The position numbers were made by a program, and so were the translations under genes. 64,000 nucleotides of DNA, taken from assembly GCF_004514425.2 (NCBI RefSeq), contig NZ_MYFN02000015.1:1-64000 (forward strand), read 5' to 3'. Positions within the stretch are counted from its first letter, which is position 1. Each line of letters begins with the position of its first letter. Positions 7,925 to 19,391 of this stretch are shown here, in pieces. The notes under the pieces are model-generated. The model made no database searches. It saw only the letters and a list, made by a program, of their open reading frames with translations, and was not told the DNA's origin. The stretch comes from Shinella sumterensis. GTDB lineage: Bacteria; Pseudomonadota; Alphaproteobacteria; Rhizobiales; Rhizobiaceae.

Positions 7925-10252
7925 TCAAACCCTCTGGTCTTTTTCAGTCTTTTCGTTTTTATTTGTGTACAAACTATTGGGCAGGATTTTCTGCCTGTCA
8001 AGCGCTTCTTGCCCCCACGCGTGTTCATGCCGATAAAAATAGACCTGGAAATGCCGAGCCTGCGCGCTTTCGGCAATGTTCACGCGGATACCATCGTGGC
8101 TTGTGGTATAATCCACCTCGTCGCCATCGACCCGCACGCTCGCCACCGCGCGCGCGGATACATTCGGCAGGATGATTTCGCCCGCTTCCAAGACCGGCGA
8201 AATGGCACAGGAAAAGGCCGTTGGCCCGATGTCGATTCGGGAAAACGTTGTCTGCAGGTCTGTTTGCATCACGACGCGGTCATTCAGCGTCATAGAGAGC
8301 AGGCCGGCTTCGATCGTAATGTTCAAGGTTCCCGCGGGCGACAGCATCGGTCCGATAGAAAGGTCCTTGCCGCCATTGTGGATCGTCCATCCTGTCCAGG
8401 GATCGAAATCGACGATTTCACCCGTCGCCATCAGAGGCAGCAAAGCGGCCCAGATATAGAATGGATCGGTGTCGCCCTGATCCATCGCCTCGCCTGTGAC
8501 CGCATTGTAGTTTTCCGCGGCGATACGGTCCCTGCTCCAGGATTTCATGAAAAGCGCGTAGCTCTGGTCGGCAAGCTTGCTCGCCTGCGCATGGAACCCA
8601 TAGCGGCGCAGGCCAAGCCAGACCATGTAGTTGACGTTCGGCCAGATGCGTCCGCGCCAATAGACATTATCGCCGAAGGCAGGGTCATCGCGTGTCGCGT
8701 TCGGCAGCACGAAATCTCCGCCGAATGTCCTCTCGTCGCTCAAATGTTCAAGCAGACGTGCAGCCTGCTCTGGTGTGGCTGCGCCGCAGAGCAGCGGATA
8801 GAAGCTGGTTGGCGAGAGCGAGCGGACGAAACCGCCGCTACGCTGACGGTTGGCGAAGATGCCGCGTGTTTCGTCCCAGAGCGTTTCCGAGATCAGCTTG
8901 CGGCTGCGTTCGGCGATATCTGCAAATTCGCGGGCATCATCATGCTTGCCGAGCACCGTTGCCATCTTGGACAGCATTTCGGCATCGAGCGCGGCTGCGC
9001 AGTTCAGGCCGAGATCGAACGTGGACAGCGTGCGGGTGACCGGATCGTAGACCGCCTCGTCATGGGTCGCGGAATTGTCCATCCCGGTCTCGTTGCGGGC
9101 ACCGAAAGCCGTGCCCTTGTAGAGACCTTCGCCCACGTCGGACGTCCCGCAAGACAGGAGCCCGAAGGAATCCGGATCGCGGTTCTCCCACCACCAGCGT
9201 TGATTGCGGGCAAGGGCGTCGTAGCTTGCCGCGATCATCGAGCGTTCGCCGGTTCGCTGATAGAGTTGCCAAGCGACCAGGGCGCCGTTCGGATGCTGGC
9301 TGCGATCGACCCAGGCATCGTTTGAGGTGACGATGCAGGCGATATTGCCCTGGGGCGTGGCGCTGGCCATGGCGGTCGCCATGTTTTCGCGCGCCAGATC
9401 CGCATCGAAAACGCCGGCCAGAAGAGCCGCAAAAAGCTGATCATTGTACCAGACGGCGAATTTCCCGAGATTCCAGATCCGCGTTACAGCCGTATAGGGT
9501 CGCGCATTGGTGTCGTCCCAGATTGTGTTCCACGCGACCACGTCACGCACTGCGTCGAGGGAACCGTTAAACGCACCGCTCTGGGCTTCTGTCTTGGCCG
9601 GAGCCGTGCCGCCGGCAAGGCACGCCTTGGCTTTCTCGACGGCAAGTTCGGCGCTGTCGGCAACGGCGGCGGCATAGGCGCCCTTGCGCATCATTTCCAG
9701 ATTGAACCGCAGCGCGATCACGGGCGCCTCGTTACGGCGCGTCGCCGTATAGAAATAGCCATTTTCCTCGAAGTCGGCGCGCAGGGCATCGATCGTATCA
9801 TGACCGGTGACATGGACCGGCGCTTCAGCCGTCACGACCGCGACGAAGCGCGTGCCGACCTTCAGGAGTGTGGTGTCGCGCCCGGCATCGTGGACACCGA
9901 CCTCGCCGCCATCGGAGGAGATCGCCAGCGTCAGCCAGAACCGCAGACCCCATTCGGCGGAAACCGTTCCTTCCCAGCTTCCGCGAACGGCAAACGGGTC
10001 GGTTTTGGTCGTCGAGAAGGCGATCGTTGTTCCGGTGTGGTCGGTTTCGAGTTCGATCAGTGACCCGTCGATGGTATGCCGGCCCAGCCGGACCGGGTTG
10101 TGACGCGATTCGATGGCCGAGGTCGTCTTGCTGCGGGTTGAATAGAGCACCGGTGTGATACGCACGCCAAGTGGCAGGAAAACCATTTCGGCCGGGCGAT
10201 CGGACCAGCTGTTCCAGGCGCGCATCAGGGGGACGGTCATATGTTTTGGCAT
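7925..10252 (-). CDS. MGH1-like / GH63-type glycosidase
   Basis: A 775-residue protein: a beta-sandwich-like N-terminal half (to about residue 230) followed by an (alpha/alpha)6-barrel glucosidase domain of the trehalase/GH63/MGH1-like clan. Clan features include WNTIWDDTNARPYTAVTR near 235, YWRGRIWPNVNYMVW near 560, and MDQGDTDPFYIWAALL near 625, the last usually carrying one catalytic acid. No signal peptide is seen. It starts 15 bases after the preceding glycosidase-like gene, so the two are co-transcribed behind nicB. A second ATG at 10240 is an alternative start. The linkage cleaved cannot be read from the sequence. Confidence 0.85.
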   Translation of the reverse strand: MPKHMTVPLMRAWNSWSDRPAEMVFLPLGVRITPVLYSTRSKTTSAIESRHNPVRLGRHTIDGSLIELETDHTGTTIAFSTTKTDPFAVRGSWEGTVSAEWGLRFWLTLAISSDGGEVGVHDAGRDTTLLKVGTRFVAVVTAEAPVHVTGHDTIDALRADFEENGYFYTATRRNEAPVIALRFNLEMMRKGAYAAAVADSAELAVEKAKACLAGGTAPAKTEAQSGAFNGSLDAVRDVVAWNTIWDDTNARPYTAVTRIWNLGKFAVWYNDQLFAALLAGVFDADLARENMATAMASATPQGNIACIVTSNDAWVDRSQHPNGALVAWQLYQRTGERSMIAASYDALARNQRWWWENRDPDSFGLLSCGTSDVGEGLYKGTAFGARNETGMDNSATHDEAVYDPVTRTLSTFDLGLNCAAALDAEMLSKMATVLGKHDDAREFADIAERSRKLISETLWDETRGIFANRQRSGGFVRSLSPTSFYPLLCGAATPEQAARLLEHLSDERTFGGDFVLPNATRDDPAFGDNVYWRGRIWPNVNYMVWLGLRRYGFHAQASKLADQSYALFMKSWSRDRIAAENYNAVTGEAMDQGDTDPFYIWAALLPLMATGEIVDFDPWTGWTIHNGGKDLSIGPMLSPAGTLNITIEAGLLSMTLNDRVVMQTDLQTTFSRIDIGPTAFSCAISPVLEAGEIILPNVSARAVASVRVDGDEVDYTTSHDGIRVNIAESAQARHFQVYFYRHEHAWGQEALDRQKILPNSLYTNKNEKTEKDQRV
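7962..7974. promoter_or_regulatory. Operator-like palindrome TTTGT-GT-ACAAA, copy 2
   Basis: Second copy of the 7754-7767 motif, 208 bases away and inside the last codons of the glycosidase gene. An auxiliary repressor-binding site that could loop with copy 1 is an inference. It could also be chance, but a 13-base identity within about 200 bases is unlikely to be accidental. Confidence 0.45.
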
Positions 10253-10267
10253 GGTTCCGGTATCCGG

Positions 10268-12970
10268 TCAGTTTGAAAGCGGGATCAGTTTCGGTGCAGC
10301 GGTCAGGCCGCTCCCGTCCGGCCTATCGCCGAGATAGGGCGTGTTCCGGTAATAGCGGTTTGCAGCCGTGTTGGCGACGTGAAGCTCCAGCATATGCGTG
10401 CCGGTGCTCAGGCGCCCGAGCGTAAAGCGGTAGGGCCGCCAGGCTCGCCGATCGGTGGGCGTGCCATCAAGGAATGCGGTGACGGCAGTCTCGGCTTGCG
10501 GCAATTCTAGGATCCACTCGGCTTCGGTCTCGACCGTGAGCATCATGCGATAGACACCGACGCCAGAAAAGTCGGAGAAACCCTGATTTTCCCAACCGGT
10601 TTCGACGGAGATCGGCACAAAATCGGCACCTGCGCCCGGCGCGAAACTCCAGCCATCGGCAAGCGTGATGGCGCGTTCGCGATCGACGGCGGGCAGGGGG
10701 GCGATGGTACCTTTGTCCGCTGCGTCATGATTTGCCGCTCGTATCCGCAGGCAGTGTACAGCGTGCGGTTCGATGGTTGTGACCAGATGGCGAAAGGCTC
10801 CGATAGCCGTTATCGTGACGTCATGGGGCGACCATTCCTCGCATTCGAAGCCCTCGGTAAGGGTTATAGAGACATCGACGCCTTCCAGGCCATCGTTGAA
10901 CAGGACGATCCGCCACCAGCCGCCTTCTTCGTATCCGACCCATTGCCACGGCCTGCGCACCGATCCGATTTGGATATCGGGACCGGATGACCGGACGGAA
11001 GAAAGCAGGGTGGCGATATGCTCTGCAGCGGGCGGCGTATCGCAGTGGTGGGACAGCGTGGGCGCGGCAATCGCCGCGCCGTCGTCGCAGGCAAGCGACA
11101 GGCGCTCACCTGACGACCAGATCATACCACCCGTGGACCTGAAGGCTTCGAGCGTGCGGAGCGTCTCCACTGTTTCAAGGACGGTGACCGACGGCAGCAC
11201 CACGGCGTCGAACACAAGACCCGACGCAAAAAGCCGGCCATCCCGGATCTGCGCCGCGATCAGATCGGCCTCGCTGACGATCATGAAATCGCAACCCTGC
11301 GCCAGAAGCTCTTTGCACCACGCGCCAAGATGGGTTGCATGGCTGTGGCGCGGCCCTTCGGCCAAGGCGGTGTAAAGCGGATACAGGATCGCGACCGGAG
11401 TGCGGGGTTTCGCCGGCTCGATGAACGCGGAAATCCGGGCAGTCTCATCGGAAAAGAGATCATGATAGGGCCACCACGGCTCGAAATTGATGCCGGGCGC
11501 GAAATCGAATCTCGGGTTGACGAAAGGCGAGGGGTCGTCGTCTCGGCCGTCTGTCTGGTAGACGCCGTGCCAGATGAACTGTCGCATGCCGAGGCAATGC
11601 AGCCGGATGGCCTGCGCGCGTGCGGTCTCCAGCGTCAGTTCCCATTGGCCGGCGGCGCGCACCGTCGTTCTCTCGGCGCTGGCATAAGTTTCGACCATGC
11701 ATCGGCTGCGTCCGTTCGAGCGTGCGACGGAATCGCCGAGTTTCGGTGCAAGCTGCGCTGCAAAATTGTTGGAATCGACGGCCGTTTGGTGCCGGTATGC
11801 ATCGATGCCGAAGAAATCCACCGCCGGCGCGACGCGGGGATCGATGCTGATGAAGCCGCCATTCAGGGCAAAGGACGAGACATGCGGCAGGATTTCATGG
11901 CCGGTCAGGACGATTCCTGTCGTTTCGGCCCAATGGCGCAAGGTGCCGAAGAATGCCGCGTTCATCAGCGCCGAATAGGCGGCGTAGAATTGGGCCCGTA
12001 TGCGCAACGTCTCGCGCCCGGTATCGCGAACCAGCGCCAGCAGCGCCTTCGCAAAGGATACGTCGCTCCGTTCCGCCACTGTCTGGCGAAGCGATGGTGC
12101 AAAAAGCAGGCTGTTGCCGAGGCTGCCGGAAATCTGGTCCCAACGATAAAAGCCAGCGGCCGGCTGATCGTAGAACACGAAGCCGACAGGATCAGGGATC
12201 AACCCGTCCAGTGCCGCGACGAGCGGATCGAGACCGACCTCGATGAAACGCCTGGCCGCTTTCGGAAGGAGGTAGTTGATGAGGCGCGAGGTCGTGGAGC
12301 GGGCACTGATGAAGACGGTCAGCGCCTGGTCCACTTCGATATTTCCATGGAATGCATAGGTGCAGGAAACGGCATCGCTGTCGGTGATGCGAACGTGCGT
12401 TGTCACGTCGACAATTTCGTCAGGAGCCCTGATATCCGAAGCTGGGTGCAGGACTGCCGCTTCCACCGTCCACTCGCACCATTCGACACGGCCGCCCTCG
12501 TACTGCCAGCCGATGATATCCGGCCCCATCGCTTGCACGAAAGGCGGGTGGATGCCGCTAATCGCCCCTTGTGGCGACGAGCCTGACGACCAGAACATAT
12601 GACGTTCGCGCAGATCGTCCCGACCTGCGACGGTGCGTCCGCCGGCATGGCCGCTGATCCAATTGTAGTCATCGTAGAGGCCGAGCTTCAGGCCCAGTTC
12701 AGCTGCGATTTCGGCCGATATGCGATAGGCTTCGAGATACGGCGCGGAGAGATAACCATCCAGCGGCATGGCCAGCCGGGCCTGGATGAGGATCGTTCCA
12801 ATGCCTTTCGCCTTGAAATCGGCAAGCTGGGTGCGGCAGACGTCCGGCGTCGGTATGGAGTGCCAGAACCAGTATGCGGATGGGCGAAACGCGGCTGTCG
12901 GCTCCCGGAAAAGAGCGCGGTCTTCATTCTGCCTGTCCGTCGCCGCCGGTTCCAACTCTTTGCCCTTCAA
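10268..12970 (-). CDS. GH106-like (alpha-L-rhamnosidase-type) glycoside hydrolase
   Basis: About 900 residues. The N-terminal PSAYWFWHSIPTPDVC and GLYDDYNWISG, a large catalytic region and a C-terminal beta-sandwich sugar-binding domain (ILELPQAETAVTAFLDG) resemble GH106 rhamnosidases and related enzymes. The frame stays open far upstream, but those residues are an out-of-frame reading of nicB, so I place the start at TTG 12970, which overlaps the nicB stop as TTGA. No strong ribosome site is visible, consistent with translational coupling to nicB. The sugar specificity is unproved, but operon membership with nicAB is clear from the overlap. Confidence 0.8.
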   Translation of the reverse strand: MKGKELEPAATDRQNEDRALFREPTAAFRPSAYWFWHSIPTPDVCRTQLADFKAKGIGTILIQARLAMPLDGYLSAPYLEAYRISAEIAAELGLKLGLYDDYNWISGHAGGRTVAGRDDLRERHMFWSSGSSPQGAISGIHPPFVQAMGPDIIGWQYEGGRVEWCEWTVEAAVLHPASDIRAPDEIVDVTTHVRITDSDAVSCTYAFHGNIEVDQALTVFISARSTTSRLINYLLPKAARRFIEVGLDPLVAALDGLIPDPVGFVFYDQPAAGFYRWDQISGSLGNSLLFAPSLRQTVAERSDVSFAKALLALVRDTGRETLRIRAQFYAAYSALMNAAFFGTLRHWAETTGIVLTGHEILPHVSSFALNGGFISIDPRVAPAVDFFGIDAYRHQTAVDSNNFAAQLAPKLGDSVARSNGRSRCMVETYASAERTTVRAAGQWELTLETARAQAIRLHCLGMRQFIWHGVYQTDGRDDDPSPFVNPRFDFAPGINFEPWWPYHDLFSDETARISAFIEPAKPRTPVAILYPLYTALAEGPRHSHATHLGAWCKELLAQGCDFMIVSEADLIAAQIRDGRLFASGLVFDAVVLPSVTVLETVETLRTLEAFRSTGGMIWSSGERLSLACDDGAAIAAPTLSHHCDTPPAAEHIATLLSSVRSSGPDIQIGSVRRPWQWVGYEEGGWWRIVLFNDGLEGVDVSITLTEGFECEEWSPHDVTITAIGAFRHLVTTIEPHAVHCLRIRAANHDAADKGTIAPLPAVDRERAITLADGWSFAPGAGADFVPISVETGWENQGFSDFSGVGVYRMMLTVETEAEWILELPQAETAVTAFLDGTPTDRRAWRPYRFTLGRLSTGTHMLELHVANTAANRYYRNTPYLGDRPDGSGLTAAPKLIPLSN

Positions 12971-15900
12971 TGCGCGGGCGACACGACGCGTTGCATCGCG
13001 CTCGACGTGTCGGTCCACGCGGCCTTGTCCGGCGCGAAACGGGCGCGCAGATAGGCGGCGAGATCCTTGATCTGCGTCTCGTTCAGCGTCTCGCGAAATG
13101 CTGGCATCGACATGACTTCGGGCGCTTCTCGTCCTGTGGTTTCGGCGAGGATCGCCGGCGCCTCGACACCGTTGAGGATCACCTGGAGGATATTGTCCGG
13201 CGTATCGGCATGCAGGTTGCTGTTCAGCGCCAGGGAAGAGAGGGGCGTATTGCCCTGATGGCAGGTGGCGCAGGCTCCGTTGAAGATGCGCTCGCCCTTG
13301 GGTGAGATGCGCGCGGCTTTTGCCTTTGCCGTTTCGCTGGCGGCAATCGCCGCCTCTTTTTGCGCCGCAGCCGCATCCGGCGCGGTTACCTCGTTCAGGC
13401 TGGCGAGATAGGTCGCCATTGCACGGATGTCCGTATCGGGAAGTGGCTGCATGACTTCGACAACATGCGCCATGGGGCCGGCAGCGCTCCCATGGTCGCG
13501 CGAATGACCAGTGCGCAGGTAGTCGTAGAAGGCATCCGCCGTCCAGCCGACCGGCCCTCTGGAAAAACTGTTGAGCGCAGGCGCTTCCCACCCGTCGGCG
13601 AATCCGCCGGAAAGTCGGGCTTCTCCGGATTTCTCCGCGCCAAGCGCGTTGCGCTCGGTATGGCAAGCCGAACAGTGGCCGAGCGTTTCGATCAGATAGG
13701 CGCCACGGTTCCATTCGGCCGAGCGGGTTTCGGTGTAGCGAAACGGTTCGTTTTTCAGGAACAACGCGTTCCAGCCGGCCATCATCGAGCGGATGTTATA
13801 GGGGAACTTCAGCGCCGTTTCCGGCGGCTTTTTCGCAACGGGGACTTGCGTCATCATATAGGCGTAGAGTGCCTGAAGATCGGCATCCTCGGCTCCGGCA
13901 AAGGAGGTGTAGGGATGGGCGGGGTAGAGGTGATGGCCGTCACGGCTCACGCCCTCGCGCATCGCCCGCTCGAAGGCCGGATAGGACCATGCGCCGATGC
14001 CATTTTCCCTGTCTGGCGTGATGTTGGTTGCGTAAACGGCGCCGAACGGCGTGTCGAAGCGTCGTCCGCCGGCAAAGGCTGTTCCGTCCGGGCCGACGTG
14101 ACAGACGTTGCAGGCACCCGCCGCTGCGGCGAGACGTCCGCGTTCGATGGTGGCGGCACTGTAGACGTTGCTGTCCGGACGGGCGATCGGGGGGATCGCA
14201 GGGCGCCATGGCGAAGACATCGTCACGATGCTTGAAACAGCGGCGACCACTCCGGCGACGGATAGTCCAATGTTCCGCCATTTGCGTTTTTTGGGGTCGG
14301 GTGTCGGTTCGTCGGCTTTGCCGTTCAAAGCGGCCAGCACCAGTTCCGGCGTCAAAGGCAGTTCACGAAAGCGAATTCCGGTTGCGTCATAGACCGCATT
14401 GGCAATGGCGGATGCGCTTGGGACCGATGCGGATTCCCCGACGCCCAGTGGCGGCTCGTCCTGCCGCGGGATCATCAGCACGTCGATGTCGGGAACTTCG
14501 GGGAACGTGATCAACGAATAGCCGCCCCATTCCTTCGAGGTGACGGCCGTCGAAGAGAACTCCACCTTTTCCTTCAACACCCGGCTCGTCGACTGTATGA
14601 CATTGCCGTGGATCTGATGCCGGACGCCATCGGGATTGATCATCATCCCGGAATCCTGGGCGCAGGTCACTTTCGTGACCGCGACCTCACCGGTCTTGAT
14701 ATTGACGGCAACGTCGGCAACCCATGCCGCCCAGGCAGCTGCCTTGCCGGGGAAGGGGCCGTGGATATAGACCGCGTAGGCAAAGCCGCGACCGTAAAGC
14801 AGGTCCCCTTCGCCGCCGAGCGTGCCCCATTTGGTATGGGGAACCCATTTCGCCCGTTCTGCCAGTGCGTTGACCAGGTCGACTGCGCGGGGATCCGCAA
14901 GATAACGCAGCCGGTATTCGATCGGGTCGACGCCAGCAGCGGCTGCCAGTTCGTCCACGTAGCATTCATGCGCAAAGGTGTTTGGCATGGCGGACACGCC
15001 GCGGAACCACGACGCCCGGGCGATCGGCGGCATATCGTGAACCGTCACACGCAGGTTGCCATAGGCGTAAGGCGGTATCGCTGTGCGGTCACCCATCTGC
15101 ACGACATCGGAGACCGGTGGCACCTTGCCGGTCAGGATGAGCGGCAGGGTCGGGGCGAGATTGGAGGGATAGCGCGTTTGGAAATCATAGGCTGAAGGCC
15201 CGCCTTCCAGATCGAGGCCACCACGCACATCCATGATCTGGGCGGCCCCTTTCGGTTCCCAGGCATGTTCCTGCTCGCGGCTCAACTGGACCCGGACGGG
15301 AGCCTTGACGGCGCGTGACAGCAGGGCGGCATCGGCGGTGACGTCGTCAGCGCAGTTGCGGCCATAACATCCGGCAGCTTCCAGACGTTCCACCAAGATC
15401 ACGTCTTCCGGGAGATCCAGGAGCAGGGCCAGATCCCGGCGCATCGGAAAGGGATTCTGTGTGCCCGACCAGACTGTCAGCCCGCCGTCTCGATAGTCCG
15501 CCACCGCGCAGGACGGGCCGATCGAGCCATGCATCTGGTAGGGCCAGACATAGGTCCGCTCCAGCAGCTGGGCGCTGCCGGCGAGGGCCATATCGACATT
15601 GCCGCGATCGGCGAGCGTGCGCGCCGTCGCGGGATTGGCACGCAGCGCCGCCTCCGGTGCGTTGAGATCCGGGCGCTCCGGCGGATCGCGCCAGACGACC
15701 TTGAGCCTTTTCGCGGCCTCGATGGCAATTTCCTCGCGTGTCGCGACGACGCCGACGAAATCACCGATGGCCACGACGCCGACCAGTCCGTCGATATCGG
15801 CAACGGAGCCCTCGTCGATGGAGATCAGGCTGTTACCGACATGTTCGCCATGATCGAAACCGGCATAGGGTGGACGCACGACGCGGCCATGCAGCATGCC

Positions 15901-16509
15901 GGGTACGCGCACGTCATGTACATAGGTCCATTGTCCGGTCGCCTTCGCCGGAATATCGACCCGCGGACGTGACGACCCGACAAGCGTATAGTCCGATGCG
16001 GGCTTCAGGGCAGCGTCGGCATCGATCGACAGGCGCACATGTTCGCCCGCGACGAGGTCGGCAAAGGTCAGGGCCCAGTTTTCGCCGGTAGAGGCACGAA
16101 TGATCCCGGACTCTAGAAGAAGCTGATCAAGCGGGACGCCGGTCTTCGCGGAAGCTTTTGCGAGAAGGTGATGGCGCGCCGTCGCGGCGGCCAGTCGCAG
16201 GGGAACGGCTGTGATCTGAATGGTTTCGCTGGCAATGGTCGCGCCCTGATTGGGTGCGGCAGAGGTCGCGCCGAGTACCATCTCGACCTGTTCGAATGGT
16301 ACGCAGAGCTCCTCCGCGACAATCTGTGCAAGCGAAGTGCGGACGCCCGTCCCGAGATCGACGTGACCGTTGAAGGCTGTGACAAGCCCGTCCGGTCGGA
16401 TGGCGATGTAGAGTTCGGCGTCATCACCGCAGGTGACATCCGATACGATGAGCAGCGTGTCGGTAGTGGCCATGTAGGATGATTTCGGCGTTTCGCGGTG
16501 GGCAGTCAT
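12967..16509 (-). CDS. nicB: Nicotinate dehydrogenase subunit B: molybdopterin subunit with three cytochrome c domains
   Basis: An 1180-residue protein that hydroxylates nicotinate to 6-hydroxynicotinate with NicA; Pseudomonas putida NicB has nearly the same length. The molybdopterin-binding region fills residues 1 to about 730. A basic KKRK and a hydrophobic helix (744-765) follow, then three heme-c sites: CNVCH 800-804, CSACH 946-950 and CATCH 1080-1084. This layout implies a cytoplasmic molybdenum domain anchored to the membrane with cytochromes on the periplasmic side. ATG at 16509 overlaps the nicA stop (ATGA). The stop overlaps the next gene as TTGA. Electrons would go to the respiratory chain rather than to NAD. 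Confidence 0.95.
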   Translation of the reverse strand: MTAHRETPKSSYMATTDTLLIVSDVTCGDDAELYIAIRPDGLVTAFNGHVDLGTGVRTSLAQIVAEELCVPFEQVEMVLGATSAAPNQGATIASETIQITAVPLRLAAATARHHLLAKASAKTGVPLDQLLLESGIIRASTGENWALTFADLVAGEHVRLSIDADAALKPASDYTLVGSSRPRVDIPAKATGQWTYVHDVRVPGMLHGRVVRPPYAGFDHGEHVGNSLISIDEGSVADIDGLVGVVAIGDFVGVVATREEIAIEAAKRLKVVWRDPPERPDLNAPEAALRANPATARTLADRGNVDMALAGSAQLLERTYVWPYQMHGSIGPSCAVADYRDGGLTVWSGTQNPFPMRRDLALLLDLPEDVILVERLEAAGCYGRNCADDVTADAALLSRAVKAPVRVQLSREQEHAWEPKGAAQIMDVRGGLDLEGGPSAYDFQTRYPSNLAPTLPLILTGKVPPVSDVVQMGDRTAIPPYAYGNLRVTVHDMPPIARASWFRGVSAMPNTFAHECYVDELAAAAGVDPIEYRLRYLADPRAVDLVNALAERAKWVPHTKWGTLGGEGDLLYGRGFAYAVYIHGPFPGKAAAWAAWVADVAVNIKTGEVAVTKVTCAQDSGMMINPDGVRHQIHGNVIQSTSRVLKEKVEFSSTAVTSKEWGGYSLITFPEVPDIDVLMIPRQDEPPLGVGESASVPSASAIANAVYDATGIRFRELPLTPELVLAALNGKADEPTPDPKKRKWRNIGLSVAGVVAAVSSIVTMSSPWRPAIPPIARPDSNVYSAATIERGRLAAAAGACNVCHVGPDGTAFAGGRRFDTPFGAVYATNITPDRENGIGAWSYPAFERAMREGVSRDGHHLYPAHPYTSFAGAEDADLQALYAYMMTQVPVAKKPPETALKFPYNIRSMMAGWNALFLKNEPFRYTETRSAEWNRGAYLIETLGHCSACHTERNALGAEKSGEARLSGGFADGWEAPALNSFSRGPVGWTADAFYDYLRTGHSRDHGSAAGPMAHVVEVMQPLPDTDIRAMATYLASLNEVTAPDAAAAQKEAAIAASETAKAKAARISPKGERIFNGACATCHQGNTPLSSLALNSNLHADTPDNILQVILNGVEAPAILAETTGREAPEVMSMPAFRETLNETQIKDLAAYLRARFAPDKAAWTDTSSAMQRVVSPAH

Positions 16510-17027
16510 GGCGAAACCTCCGTCTTGTCGACCGGCGCCGGGCCGGATTCCCGGTCCGCCCGGGCATAGCGTACAGCCCGCCGTGCGGCGGCCAGAATTT
16601 CCATATGTGTACCGCAACGGCAAAGATGATGGCGCAATGCTTCGCGAATGTCGCTCTCGCCGGGGTCGGGATTGCGCGCGAGCAGACCAACGATGGCGAT
16701 GATCATGCCGTTGAGACAATAACCGCATTGCGCCGCCGCTTCCTCGATGAAGGCGCGCTGCACGGGATGGAGGCCTCCTTCAGCCGCGAGACCTTCGAGC
16801 GTCGTCACCCGCCGGGTGCTGACGGCACTAAGCGGGACCGTGCAGGAGCGCACAGGCCGACCATCGACAAGAACAGCGCAGGCGCCGCATTCACCGAGGC
16901 CGCAACCGTATTTCGGTCCGTTGAGGGCGAGGTCGTTTCTCAGGATGTAGAGGAGTGGCGTTTCGGGCTTCGCGTCAAGGTGACGGACGGCATCATTCAC
17001 GGTCAATGAAACGGAAACCGACGTCAA
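16506..17027 (-). CDS. nicA: Nicotinate dehydrogenase subunit A: [2Fe-2S] protein
   Basis: A small iron-sulfur subunit of 173 residues passing electrons from the molybdenum centre of NicB. The plant-type cluster motif KYGCGLGECGACAVLVDG and the second cluster motifs CGYCLNGM and CRCGTH are intact. I place the start at TTG 17027, eight bases after GGAG; the frame is open to 17120 but those residues do not resemble the family. This start fits the length of characterised NicA (about 157 residues). It is the first gene of the minus-strand nic transcript, facing nicC across the divergent promoter. Confidence 0.93.
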   Translation of the reverse strand: MTSVSVSLTVNDAVRHLDAKPETPLLYILRNDLALNGPKYGCGLGECGACAVLVDGRPVRSCTVPLSAVSTRRVTTLEGLAAEGGLHPVQRAFIEEAAAQCGYCLNGMIIAIVGLLARNPDPGESDIREALRHHLCRCGTHMEILAAARRAVRYARADRESGPAPVDKTEVSP

Positions 17028-17181
17028 GGCCGGCGCTCCGGCCACGCGACGGAAACAAGGCTCGCGCCTTTTGCAATCGGACGAATCGCTACGACACAGG
17101 CATCCCGAAGATGCCCGCATCCCATAACGATGCGACGGTCACCGACATCACGCATCAACTGTTCCCTTATTTTTATATTAA

Positions 17182-17195
17182 AAGTGTATACGCTT
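17182..17195 (-). promoter_or_regulatory. Operator-like motif upstream of nicA
   Basis: Read on the minus strand this is AAGCGTATACACTT, a near-palindrome centred on GTATAC. It includes the TATACA that would serve as the nicA -10 element. A 13-base identical copy lies in opposite orientation at 17310-17322. NicR is the obvious candidate binder because it is the only regulator in the locus; that is inference. Confidence 0.6.
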
Positions 17196-17309
17196 CATAT
17201 TGGGGGCTGGCAAGTCCAAATTATGCGTTGCAAACCGGCGAAAACGCCGTAGGATTTGGGACGAAAATCGCAGACCAGCGAAAAAATTACGTAACGCACT
17301 TGCTATTTA

Positions 17310-19319
<2,010 letters not shown>

Positions 19320-19391
19320 TCGGCAGCGGCGGATCAAACGGTTCGCCGCTGTTTCTTTTTGCTCTTTTTCGCAAAGCAGAGGATTTATCTC

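Noticed and set aside
11330-12586. 418-codon plus-strand frame
   Set aside because: Antisense to the GH106-like gene; composition and lack of motifs mark it as a shadow frame.
12971-13714. Large N-terminal extension of the GH106-like frame
   Set aside because: These 248 codons are read in a shifted frame through the cytochrome domains of nicB and show Arg/Pro-rich, non-protein-like residues; homology begins only after the nicB stop.
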